Shown here: in pieces, positions 37,700-49,900 of the stretch
Numbering within the stretch: the first letter of the stretch is position 1
Layout of the letters: each line of letters starts with the position of its first letter
Assembly (NCBI GenBank): GCA_933228675.1
Contig: OW121742.1
Location: 39,903,255-39,967,254 of the forward strand
Source of the DNA: Stomorhina lunata
Lineage: Eukaryota > Arthropoda > Insecta > Diptera > Rhiniidae
DNA: 64,000 bases
Direction of reading: 5' to 3'
Made by a program: the position numbers and the translations under genes
Notes under the pieces: generated by a model
Database searches by the model: none
Told to the model about the DNA's origin: nothing
What the model saw: the letters and a program-made list of their open reading frames with translations, nothing else

Positions 37700-38035
37700 A
37701 CAGCAGTTTTTGACATAGACAACTCCATTTGCCAAACATACAAACAAATCCAGTTGTCAAATAGAAAACAGATAACTCCAGTTGTCAAATAAACAACTTC
37801 AGTTGCCAAACAGACCAGCACCAGTTGCCAGTTGTCGAAAAGACAGATAACTCCAGTAGTAAAACGGACAACTGCAGTAGTCAAACAGACAACTCCAGTT
37901 GCCAAGCAGGCAACACCAGCTGACAAATAGACAACCACCAGTTGCCAAATAGACAACACCAGTTGCCAAATAGACAACAGCAGTTGCCAAACAGACAACT
38001 TCAGTTATCAAATAGACAACTACAGTTTCTTTTTA
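37700..38035. repeat. 21-bp minisatellite
   Basis: About 16 units of the form aacaccagttgccaaatagac, with variants such as actccagttgtcaaacagac. As the unit is a multiple of 3, the minus strand stays open and reads as a repeated WQLVLSI-like peptide; I treat this as an artefact. Confidence 0.9.
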
Positions 38036-38696
38036 ATTGGTACTCATATAAAAATACAAAAATTGCTTATTAAATTTGTTTGCCTTCTGAAATTAAATAA
38101 TTGTAGCAAAACATTTCCATAAAGCCTCTGCCATGCTGCCCATCCCAGCCCCATCATAACTTATGTCTGTGGGCCAAATGTATACAATTTTAATAACGAA
38201 CAAATAACTTCGTAATTGATGATAATCAATATCAATTGACGCAATATTTAAGACTATTTAAATGTGCTAAATGATAAGCATGAGTTTCATTTTATTCTTC
38301 TCCTTCAACGGCTACTATTTATTAGATTGTTTTTTGTACAATGTCTTAAGCTTTCGTCGCCTTCCCCGAAAACCCTTTCTTATAGTTCAATTCTTAATTG
38401 TAGCACCTAAATGTTGCATTCCTTTTTCATTTGCCACCAGTTGAATTTGTCTATTTATTAGTAAAATTTTGTCTGTCCTTTCTTCTATTATTATGACAAC
38501 TGATGCCAAAATGGGTATCTTGGGTTTTAGAATGATGATGACGATTTCTTAAAAGTACGTACATACTTTGTGTGTCATCAGAATGTTTTCGTAATAATTT
38601 GTATGGAATTTCTTGTTGAAAGTAACCCAGCAAACGATTAAGCAAAAAAATTACTTTTTTTTTGTAATTGACTGAAAGCCATTTTCTTCAAACATT
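38036..38696. other. Spacer before satellite block S7
   Basis: About 660 bp, including a more GC-rich stretch at 38110-38180. No gene seen. Confidence 0.5.
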
Positions 38697-40545
38697 AAAT
38701 GTTTATAGGAAATTTTTGGAAATTTGACTATTCGTAGGAAATTTTTTTCTAAAATTGACTATTTATAGAAAATTTTTCGAAAATTGACTATTTATAGGAA
38801 ATGTTTCGAAAATTGACTATTTATAGGAAATTTTTCGAAAATTGACTATTTATAGGAAATGTTTCGAAAATTGACTATTTATTGGAAATTTTTCGAAAAT
38901 TGACTATTTATAGGAAATTTTTCGAAAATTGACTATTTATAGGAAATTTTTCGAAAATTGACTATTTATAGGAAATTTTTCGAAAATTGACTATTTATAG
39001 GAAATTTTTCGAAAATTTACTATTTTTAACAAATTTTTCGAAAATTTACTATTTTTAACAAATTTTTCGAAAATTACTATTTTTAACAAATTTTTCAAAA
39101 TTTGATTATTTAAGGAAATTTTTTGAAAATTGACTATTAATAGGAAATTTTTTAAAATTGACTATTTATAGGAAATTTTTCGAAAATTGACTATTTATAG
39201 GCAATTTTTTGAAAATTTACTATTTATAGGAAATTTTTCGAAAATTGACTATATATAGGAAATTTTTCGAAAATTGACTATGTATAGGAAATTTTTGGAA
39301 AATTGACTATTTATAGGCAATTTTTTGAAAATTGACTATTTATAGGAAATTTTTCGAAAATTTATTATTTTTAGGAAATTTTTGGAAAATTGACTATTTA
39401 TAGGAAATTTTTGGAAAATTGACTATTAATAGGAAATTTTTCGAAAATTAACTATTTATAGGAAATTTTTCGAAAATTGACTATTTATAGGAAATTTTTC
39501 GAAAATTGACTATTTATAGGAAATTTTTCGAAAATTGACTATGTATAGGAAATTTTTCGAAAATTTTCTAGTTATAGGAAATTTTTCGAAAATTTTCTAG
39601 TTATAGGAAATTTTTCGAAGATTGACTATGTTTAGGAAATTTTTCGAAAATTTACTATTTTTATGAAATTTTTCGAAAATTTACTATTTTTAGGAAATTT
39701 TTCGAAAATTTACTATTTTTAGGAAATTTTTCGAAAATTAACTATAGGAAATTTTTCGAAAATGAATTATTTTTAGGAAATTTTTCGAAAATTGACTATT
39801 TATAGGCAATTTTTTGAAAATTTACTATTTATAGGAAATTTTTCGAAAATTGACTATATATAGGAAATTTTTCGAAAATTGACTATGTATAGGAAATTTT
39901 TGGAAAATTGACTATTTATAGGCAATTTTTTGAAAATTGACTATTTATAGGAAATTTTTCGAAAATTTATTATTTTTAGGAAATTTTTGGAAAATTGACT
40001 ATTTATAGGAAATTTTTGGAAAATTGACTATTAATAGGAAATTTTTCGAAAATTGACTATTTATAAGAAATTTTTCGAAAATTGACTATTTATAGGAAAT
40101 TTTTCGAAAATTGACTATTTATAGGAAATTTTTCGAAAATTGACTATTTATAGGAAATTTTTCGAAAATTGACTATTTATAGGAAATTTTTCGAAAATTG
40201 ACTATTTATAGGAAATTTTTCGAAAATTGACTATTTATAAGAAATTTTTCGAAAATTGACTATTTATAGGAAATTTTTCGAAAATTGACTATTTATAGGA
40301 AATTTTTCGAAAATTGACTATTTATAGGAAATTTTTCGAAAATTGTCTATTTATAGGAAATTTTTCGAAAATGTATTATTTTTAGGAAATTTTTCGAAAA
40401 TTGTCTATTTATAGGAAATTTTTCGAAAATGTATTATTTTTAGGAAATTTTTCGAAAATTTACTATTTGTAGGAGATTTTTCGAAAATTTACTATTTATA
40501 GAAAATTTTACTCTTCGTAAGAAATTTTTTAAAATTGACTTTTTA
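38697..40545 (-). repeat. 29-bp satellite block S7
   Basis: About 64 units on the plus strand of the form tataggaaatttttcgaaaa then ttgactattta. Variant order at about 39180-39440 recurs at 39780-40040 (aggcaattttttgaaaa, then atatatagg, then ttggaaaattg), showing a duplication of about 600 bp within the block. Confidence 0.96.
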
Positions 40546-41260
40546 TACAATTTATCGGAAATAGATTTTTTTTTTGAAAAAATAAACTTTTTTTAGTTTC
40601 TTGCTGGGATCTTGTAAAAAAATTCTAAGCTTAATATTTGTTTTCTTCTTGATTAATTTGCGTAACCTCTTAATTGAACTATTTTGAATACAATAATTGC
40701 ATATGACATGATGATGATGAAGATAATGAAAGTGAAACGCCTTTTCATTATTAACAATAGAAATAATGACAGAAATATAAACATTTCTTAAGCCAATTTA
40801 TTGGAATAAGTAAATTGAAATGTTTGTCAATGACAGTTTTTACATATTCTCGGATTCTTGGGCAATATTTTTATATTGGGTTTTAAAAATGTATCGTTTT
40901 TGCCTTAAAAAGGTAAATTTTTGAAAAATTTAATAGAAATATAGAGGTATTGCTGTTAATGTGGTACACCTATTTCTTTAAAAACACTTCACATGAAACA
41001 TGTTTTGTGCTTCAATGGATCTATTTGATAAAAGTACCAAACTCACAATATTGAAACCCCTTTAAAATTGTGCAGGTAATGTGGTACACCACGTGATGGT
41101 TATAGTCTCATGCAAGTAATGACGGCAACCAGACACTGATGTCATCGTCCAATTTGCTTTTTTCCTTTCGCAGTTTTATCTATATTTCGAAAAATTGTGA
41201 AAGTAACACTGTCATATATGTTGTTGAAGAAGAAAAGAACTTGCCCCGGAAACAAGAGTC
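40546..41260. other. AT-rich DNA with dispersed motif, upstream of Usp10 exon
   Basis: No gene seen. Contains aatgtggtacacc at about 40957 and gcaggtaatgtggtacacc at about 41073. Confidence 0.55.
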
Positions 41261-41264
41261 GTTC

Positions 41265-41440
41265 TGGTCGTCCTTAACGTATGCCCAGCATGTGGTCAGA
41301 GTCCTTATGATACACCCAACATTTTCAACTGTTCCGCTATCTCAACTTCACATAGTCCTGTAAATTTGTAGACTTATCCAGTGAAAGTAGCACATTTTCA
41401 TGGCCTTGAAATCCAAACATTGTAAATGTAAAGCTGTTAC
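41265..41440 (+). pseudogene. 3' remnant of a jockey-type LINE
   Basis: One plus-strand frame reads VCPACGQSPYDTPNIFNC and, after a stop, TYPVKVAHFHGLEI. This matches the C-terminal zinc-knuckle tail common in dipteran jockey-like LINE ORF2 proteins (CPxC...PHDTxHLFxC, then PVxVAxFLGL). Nothing of the reverse transcriptase itself remains upstream. The longer frame 41139-41363 is in a different register. Confidence 0.55.
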
Positions 41441-41519
41441 AACAACACCACAGACAAATCTTTTTAACTGGCAGTCAGAATGACTTGAAATACTAAAATA
41501 GATCTTTACTCTATTCAGA

Positions 41520-41580
41520 AAAGAACCATATCACATTACCTGCTTATACCACATTAACTGCCTATATCATATTACCAGCA
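41520..41580. repeat. Triplet of the dispersed ccacattac motif
   Basis: Three successive imperfect copies of ataccacattacctgc (atatcacattacctgc, ataccacattaactgc, atatcatattaccagc) about 20 bp apart, some 200 bp before the first recognised Usp10 exon. Confidence 0.75.
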
Positions 41581-41775
41581 CTTAACCTAGTCTATTTTAT
41601 TTTGTATGTTAATTATCACCAAAATATTTCAAATCTTAAAAAATATAGATTACCTCAAGTTACAACAATCTTTTGTTTATCTATTAAACGATTTTTAACT
41701 TTTCATTATAATTTATTATTTTCCAAAATATTTCTTAAAGTGGTGAAATTAATTTCCCTCCTTTTATTTTTACAG

Positions 41776-43912
41776 ATAACACCATCGAAAGCAATATACC
41801 AGCTTATGAAAATGTTTCGAACATACAACCAGGCGAATCAGTCACAAGTCTCAACGAAGAGCTAGTACAACAAACAGCTGACAATTTGGTAGTCGTAGAT
41901 TATCAGCAACCGCAACAGCAGCAATTGCAGCCTCAACAACAACAAGAGCAACAGCAGCAACATCAACCAATACAAACCCAAAGTGTTTTAGTAGAAGCAG
42001 TACAAACTGATAATTTTAGCAACAATAAAATATTAATGACTGATGTTCCCGAACAGCCAGAGAACAGCAATAAAACGTCCAAAGTAACTGTAGCTGTAGC
42101 TAATGTTCCTCCCACAAGTGCAGATGTATCAGTTGAAACGGTGGCAACACATAATGTTGTCATCAAACAACAACAGTCACAACAAACAAATGTTTATCAA
42201 CAGCAGCAGGATAAGTACCACAAATCCCAGCAACAACAACAGTATGTAGCCAAAACAAATGTTCCTCAACAACCTCAACAACAACAGCAACCGCAGCAGC
42301 AACAATATCAACATCAGCAATTGCAAACAACACAGCCAATGCCAAATCAACAGCAACAACAAAGTGCGGCACCAACACAACCTCAACAGCCAACTCATTA
42401 TCAGCAGCAGCAACAGCATCAACAACAACAGCATCATACTCATCAACAGCAGCATAATCCTGTTCATCAGCAACAGTCCTATGATAATCGTAAATCCTCT
42501 CAAATGTACAATCAACAACATCAAACCCGCGGTCGTAAATATGATCATTATCATGGTCACGGCTCGTCTAGCAGCCACAGTGATGCTTCCTCCTCACATC
42601 ATCATCAACAACAACAGCATCAAACACAAACAACCACCAAGACTATGTCATGGACCAACTCCTCACAGCATAAGAAATCAACGAATTCAGTGGCTGTAAC
42701 TGCCACACCCACTTCCAGTCACCCAAGTGGTGGCTATAATAAACAGTCAAGTACCACAAGTTCGTCCAGTTCTTCTCACACACATGCCACACGCACCTAT
42801 ACCAATCAACAGCATCATAATTATCAGCAACAACAGCAAAGCTATCATTATTCCCAACAGCAGCAGCAACAACAACAACATCAGCCTCAAACTCGTAACT
42901 ATGGAGCCATGAAAGTGCCTTCTTCGCCCATTTCCAGCGGACCCAATACACTGGAACGCAAGATCAGTCAGTCAAGTGATACGGGCAAGCATCAAACTAC
43001 TTCAACAGCCTCCACCACGGCGACACCTCATCAATTTCAACAGCAACAACAATCACAACAAACCTCCACAAATGATAATATTTACCCACAACCCACAGGA
43101 GCTGGTACATCTAGTGCTTCCGCCTCAGCTCTACCTGCTAAGCAACAGTCGCAACATTATCCACCCGGATTTGCTACTAAGAAACATAGTTTCTCAAATC
43201 AGGGACACAGTGTTTCGGGTTCTACCGCAAATACTGCAACAACAGCAAATATCACAAGTGGTAGCCATGCCTTGGAGACACCAACCGCACCAGCCATAAA
43301 TTTGGCTCCTCCAGTGACCAACACGGCACCTGCCCCTTCAACTCCCTCATGGGCCAGTTTATTTGCCAGCAGCTCAACTTCTGTTAGCAATACGGCCAGT
43401 ACAACAAACACCTTAGCTGCCTCAACAACAAATACAAATGCTTCGGCTACCTCCTCATCGAACACAATGAGTGGATTTTCTAAGAAACCTATTGCCAAAG
43501 TAGCTCCCTATGAGGGATTAACTCCAGTCACACCTCCACTACCAGTGGTTACACCTGGTACTTTATCCTATTCAGCCGCTTCAGCTCAGAATTTACCACC
43601 ACCCTCAGCTACCGCTGCTGCCAAGAAAGCTCCCATGTCCTCATCTGCTAGTGAGCAACAGTCACAACGCAATTCTTTGGCCAATTTAGATGAATTCTCT
43701 GTAAAATTTGCTGATTTTCTAACAAAATATAAAAGTGATTGGGCCACCATAAGTTTGAGGCCGAGAGGTCTTACAAATCGTTCTAATTATTGCTATATAA
43801 ATTCTATATTGCAAGCTCTACTGGGTTGCTCGCCTTTGTATAATTTGATTAGATCAATACCAAAACAAGCTGCCAATTTGTGTGAGGTTAAGACACCCAC
43901 CGTCAATGCCAT
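41776..43912 (+). CDS. Usp10: Usp10 exon with polyglutamine region and catalytic Cys
   Basis: Preceded by a pyrimidine-rich tract and tttttacag; begins with the last two bases of a codon, then NTIESNIPAYENV. This conserved-looking peptide lies before any Met, so translation does not begin here. Glutamine runs mix CAA and CAG codons, with histidines between. The last part gives LRPRGLTNRSNYCYINSILQ, the start of the peptidase domain. Donor at 43913 (gtgagt); splitting the ATG codon there and joining to 45199 restores VNAMITFM. Confidence 0.95.
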
Positions 43913-46900
43913 GTGAGTAAATTTGGTATACATTATCTATTATACATAATTTAGTTCTAGTTCAGTTCTAGTTCAGTTCTAGTTCAGTTTTAGTTCAGTT
44001 CTAGTTCAGTTCTAGTTCAGTTCTGGTTCAGTTCTAGTTCAGTTCTAGTTCAGTTCTAGTTCAGTTCTAGTTCAGTTCTAGTTCAGTTCTAGTTCAGTTC
44101 TAGTTCAGTTCTAGTTCAGTTCTAGTTCAGTTCTAGTTCAGTTCTAGTTCAGTTCTAGTTCAGTTCTAGTTCAGTTCTAGTTCAGTTCTAGTTCAGTTCT
44201 AGTTCAGTTCTAGTTCAGTTCTAGTTCAGTTCTAGTTCAGTTCTAGTTCAGTTCTAGTTCAGTTCTAGTTCAGTTCTAGTTCAGTTCTAGTTCAGTTCTA
44301 GTTCAGTTCTAGTTCAGTTCTAGTTCAGTTCTAGTTCAGTTCTAGTTCAGTTCTAGTTCAGTTCTAGTTCAGTTCTAGTTCAGTTCTAGTTCAGTTCTAG
44401 TTCAGTTCTAGTTCAGTTCTAGTTCAGTTCTAGTTCAGTTCTAGTTCAGTTCTAGTTCAGTTCTAGTTCAGTTCTAGTTCAGTTCTAGTTCAGTTCTAGT
44501 TCAGTTCTAGTTCAGTTCTAGTTCAGTTCTAGTTCAGTTCTAGTTCAGTTCTAGTTCAGTTCTAGTTCAGTTCTAGTTCAGTTCTAGTTCAGTTCTAGTT
44601 CAGTTCTAGTTCAGTTCTAGTTCAGTTCTAGTTCAGTTCTAGTTCAGTTCTAGTTCAGTTCTAGTTCAGTTCTAGTTCAGTTCTAGTTCAGTTCTAGTTC
44701 AGTTCTAGTTCAGTTCTAGTTCAGTTCTAGTTCAGTTCTAGTTCAGTTCTAGTTCAGTTCTAGTTCAGTTCTAGTTCAGTTCAGTTCTAGTTCAGTTCTA
44801 GTTCAGTTCAGTTCAGTTCTAGTTCAGTTCTTGTTCAGTTCTAGTTCAGTTCTAGTTCAGTTCTAGTTCAGTTCTAGTTCTATTTAAAAAACTATCTCAG
44901 ATCCACAAATAAGTCAGTAAATCGTAGAATCTTTGAAACTACTTTTTACGTTACATTTGTGGTATATTAATTTCAAGTTTTAAACTTAATATTTCCGGAA
45001 GCTTCAGAATAAAACCGTTTTGGTGACATTCTAAAGATAGAAGGAAATATATGCAAAGTTCTTAAACAATTTACCCACGAATTGTTTATACCTAAACCGT
45101 GTGTGTGCAGAAGAACAAACAATTCCAAATAATCTAAGATTTTCTTAGATTTATGTAGGATTTAAATCTAAATTTATTTTCTTTATTTTCTCCTCTAGGA
45201 TAACTTTCATGTCCAACTTCAGTAATCTACCCAGTGGTTTACGCCTGCGCAATGCAAAGGCCGGCAAAGGCAATAAAGATGATTTGGGTGGTGATCTGCA
45301 GTGTGACCCAGCTTTTGAGCCCACAGAAATTTATAAACTTTGGAATGATAGTCGTGAAGAACATGTTGAGGGTCGTCAAGAAGATGCCGAAGAGTTTTTG
45401 AGTTATATACTCAATAAATTAAATGATGAAATGTTGGAGGTAATACCTTATCTAAAAATAATATAAAATGTCCTTTATTTTATTTGTTTTATATGTAGGT
45501 CATAAAATTGATAGCCAAACCCAAAACTGAGCAAAATGGACAAACTGAGCCACCAGAAGAAGAGGGTGATGTTTGGCAGGTGGGTTTTTAGAAATGAAAA
45601 TACATTTCAATTAGTTTTTTTTTAATTGTTTATTAACTATTCTTTATTTTCAGATGATTTGCAATAATCGCAACAAGGGCAGTGTAACACGTCAAACCGA
45701 TTTTGGCTGCACCCCATTGAGTGATATATTCCGCGGCGAATTACGCTCACGTCTTCAACGCGAGGGCGAACATTCAACAGATGTTATACAGCCTTTCTTT
45801 ACATTGCAATTGAATATTGAGGTATTTATTGGGTTATAAATAATTTTATGAATTTAGTTATTTTGTTGCTAATTTTTTACAGAAAGCCGCCTCGGTCAAG
45901 GAAGCTTTGGAGATTTTGGTAGGCCGTGACCAGCTGGAGGGTGTTACGGGCAGCAAGAGCAAACAGGAAGTTGTAGCCTGGCAACAAATGAATTTGGAAA
46001 AATTACCACCCATTTTGATTTTACACTTGAAATGGTTCGACTATCGTTCAGATGGTTGTACAAAGATTTTGAAGAAGGTTGAGTTTCCGGTGGAGCTTAA
46101 AATTGATGCTAGTAAGTGGTTTTAAATAAAATATAACTAGATTACAAGACTGTACCCACCCTAATCAATTCGAGTTTTAGGGAGCTATGACTAGAAATTG
46201 AATTCGCAGCCGGTTGCAATATAGGGAAGTTAAAATCAAATGTCCACCCTCCCATACCATATATTTTTTTTTAATTACACAATGCATTGCATTTGTAGAG
46301 GTCATGCCTTGAGTGCTGGTTCTAAATAAAAAGGGATACTTTGGTATTTGATTCGATGAAATAAAACATCCGCTAGTAATCGGTTAACTTAATACATAAT
46401 ATCGGGATATTATGAAGTAATGGTTTGATTGGCAAGCTACAGGCCTATAATCCGATAAGATAAATGCTTTAGCTCTCGGTTAGCTAAATACGGTTTTACA
46501 ATAAAAATACCCGATCTTTGGCTCTCAGTCGGCTTTTACAACTTTGCTTCCGCCGTTTTTTTTTCCCGAAATTCGAGGCTTTATTGTAATAAACTGATTG
46601 TTTATTTATGATTCGTAGTATTGTCCATCGCTGGCCACTACTTTCTATCATCCTTCAGGCAGCGTACGAATCCCTCGTTGAAAAAACTGGTCATGTTTTG
46701 AAGCGATCCACGAATCGATCTAGCTTTTACTTCTTTTTATAAGATCACAAGTTCTGGTCAGCCAGGCCGTGTGCCATTGATCGAAAAAAGTGTTATTCGG
46801 AGGAAGCAAGGTCTTAGAGTATACAGAGAATGGGGTAGGATTGCCCATTTCAAAGTTTCCAAGCATGTATTGATCACTTTCGCAACATGGGATAGAGAGT

Positions 46901-49900
46901 TTTCATTCTGTAAAATCTTTTCATCATATCTCTTGTTATATTGCGGACATTTGAATGGACTGTTCTGAATGCCATTTGCCCTTGCCTTGTAGATCCAAAA
47001 TAAAGTCTTTGGATCAGGCTCGCCAAAACCTCTGCTTGAGAGCACAAAGCATCCGCTATCGCTTCAAGCACCTCAGCTTGCTGACGTCTCCTTCGGATTC
47101 TGGCGGCAGCGAAACAAGACCTCCTCCTATCAATAGATGAGTCGGAGTAAATGCTTATCCGTCGTTAGGTGTGTTTAGCACCGCCTCTACCTCTCCGAGC
47201 ATGGTTGACATCTCCTTTTGGTTGGGCAGCGTTGCCCACAGCTCGAAGAAGCAGGAACTTTGCCAGTTTGACGTCTTCTCCCTATAGGTCTCCGAAGTAA
47301 GGAGCTCTGGGAGGAAGCTGAATTCGACATCCTTTGACGCTACGGATGATGCAACGTCCCCTCTTTCACAAACGCATCTGCTGCTTCCTTCAGCTACACG
47401 GTGCGTGGCAGGCCTCTCCTAGCTACGAATTTGTCTTCAACGAGAAGACAAATCGGATACTAGTTCTAAGTATACAGCCTTTGACGTGAAACAAACGAAT
47501 TAATCGAGTTCGATAACGATCGCCCGTGATTGTTTCAGTCGGTTTTAACGACTCATACTACACTACATCGAGCTTGTCCTACCATCTCTCTTCCACAGCC
47601 ATATTGATCTTCGACGTCAAAATCAACTCTGGTCACGTTATTCTACTAATATCGGCCAAACCATAAGCATTTGAGAGCATTCAGTGAGCCTCAGCTGTAG
47701 ATGTCTTCATATTTAAGCAAAAATTTAAAACCTTTCGCAAATTATGTGAACTTAGCTCGTAATCTGAAATGTTTAATCGAGAATAACTAACTGTATTATG
47801 CAGACACAAACCGATTAATATTTCGATGGCTTTATGTTTGCAAATACCTAAGCAAAGACTCAATAATATAAAGATGTTGCACTTCTATACATTGATTTGC
47901 CATAGGGTCGTTTTGAAAAGTACCAAAAAAGGGCTTTTACTCTAATTCGGAAACAACTTGTGGAGACCATTATCTAAAGAGAGGAAGCTAAGACACACAC
48001 ACGTGCTCTTTCTTCTTATCCACTTTAATCTCCCATTTGAGTGAAAAAAATGTATGGAGTGCAATATTTTTAAATTATATCTGTGGCAATATGGAAGAAT
48101 AGCTTAAGTCGAAAACTTAAGTTTTAAGATATCATCAATTTTCTGTAATTTTTCTTCTGCTTGATTTCTGCGAATATTTTATGAATTTATATATTGGTAA
48201 CATGTTTATTAGAGAAGGATGAATATTAAAAAAAATATATATTGTTAAATTCAGAAGATTTTACGTTTTTTCTACTTAAGCTCTTCCTTGAAACTGAAAT
48301 TTGCGTTGAACTGGATCTTAAGTAACTTTAAGCGGTTCGGTTTCAATAAGAAGTATATATTGTGTAATTTTATGTAAACATAAGTTGTTCGAAAATAATG
48401 ACTTTATTTTTTTTAAGGTCAACATTTTTTATACAGCTTAAGTGAAGTTAAGCGAAATCCTTGTATGATGAAAAAAAATTTGAATATGTACACAAAAATA
48501 TGTGTACATAAGTTGTTTTGGTCAATGCAATATTGATTCAAAACACTTAAGCTAAAAAGTAAATGTACATAACATTTATAAAAACCTGAATTTTTTAAAA
48601 CGGACTAAACACATTTAAACGCCTTAACTCAATTCTCTTTTATGTCGACTTAAGCTACTCTTCCATATTGACAGATATTGGCTTTGACCTAAGCTTATTT
48701 TATGATATCTACGCTCTGGTTATGTCTACTACCACTTACCACTTTAGCCATCTTTTGCGAAACGTCGGAAACAAAGTTGTTCCCCTAATATATACATATC
48801 GCACTTGATCAACAACAGGGTATTAACTCAAAATTTTAAAATTTTCAGTAGATCAAAAAACTATTTTATTTTACTACTACTTTCATATAAAAGAGGGGTA
48901 AAAGTGTAGTTTTTTTGACGAAATTATAGTGAAAATTATGTCAGATTTTTACAATGGGTAGATAAGACCACTCACTACACATCAATTTCTTCTAAAAAGT
49001 GAAAATTTAAAAATTTTGAGTTAATACCCTCTTGTTGAACAAGTGCGATATATAGACTAAATGAGAATTATATCTATTCAAAGTTGTTCCCCTAATATAT
49101 ACATATCGCACTTGATCAACAACAGGGTATTAACTCAAAATTTTAAAATTTTCAGTAGATCAAAAAACTATTTTATTTTACTACTACTTTCATATAAAAG
49201 AGGGGTAAAAGTGTAGTTTTTTTTTGACGAAATTATAGTGAAAATTATGTCAGATTTTTACAATGGGTAGATAAGACCACTCACTACACATCAATTTCTT
49301 CTAAAAAGTGAAAATTTAAAAATTTTGAGTTAATACCCTCTTGTTGAACAAGTGCGATATATAGACTAAATGAGAATTATATCTATTCAAAAAAATTGGG
49401 GTGATAGCAAAATTTAATAATATTTATAACTTTTTTTTAAAGTGTTTCAAAATCTACAAAATCCTACAATCAAATCTACTCCTCAGGGGGGTGTTTTATC
49501 TAACCTGCTCTGGAACTTTGCCATCAACAAATTGTTAATGGAATTGGACTCTCTGCGCTTCAAAACTATTGCTTACGCAGATGATGTCGCTATTGCAGTT
49601 TCGGGCAAGTACCTAAACACTATCTCGCAGCGACTCGAAGTCACTCTCGCCACACTTACTGAATGGAGCGTTTCCAATGGCCTGGGAGTTAACCCCGCCA
49701 AAACGGAACTCGTTCTTTTCTCTAGGAAATACAAGATTCCCCAGTTCAATCTTCCAAAGCTTGATGGAACGGAACTGGTACTCACGGATCATGCCAAATA
49801 CTTAGGTGTGATCCTGGACTCTAAGCTGTCCTGGAACTTAAACACCCAATCTAGGGTGTCTAAGTCCATTGCACTATACTCGTGCAGAAGAGCTCTAGGA

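Noticed and set aside
37669..38011. Minus-strand frames with repeated WQLVLSI-type peptides, like membrane segments
   Set aside because: They come from the 21-bp minisatellite in two overlapping frames; no gene signals.
21240..40545. Regular short repeats considered as CRISPR arrays
   Set aside because: Units are contiguous and lack unique spacers of constant size; no cas genes; the genome is eukaryotic.
42163..42578. Minus-strand frames opposite the polyglutamine exon (Leu- and Val-rich)
   Set aside because: They are shadows of CAA/CAG repeats; hydrophobic composition results from reading the complement.
41886..43916. Taking the Usp10 coding region to start at 41886
   Set aside because: That codon is TTG, the frame is open further upstream to a good acceptor at 41775, and the peptide there looks like coding sequence. 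The TGA at 43914 is intronic, after the donor.
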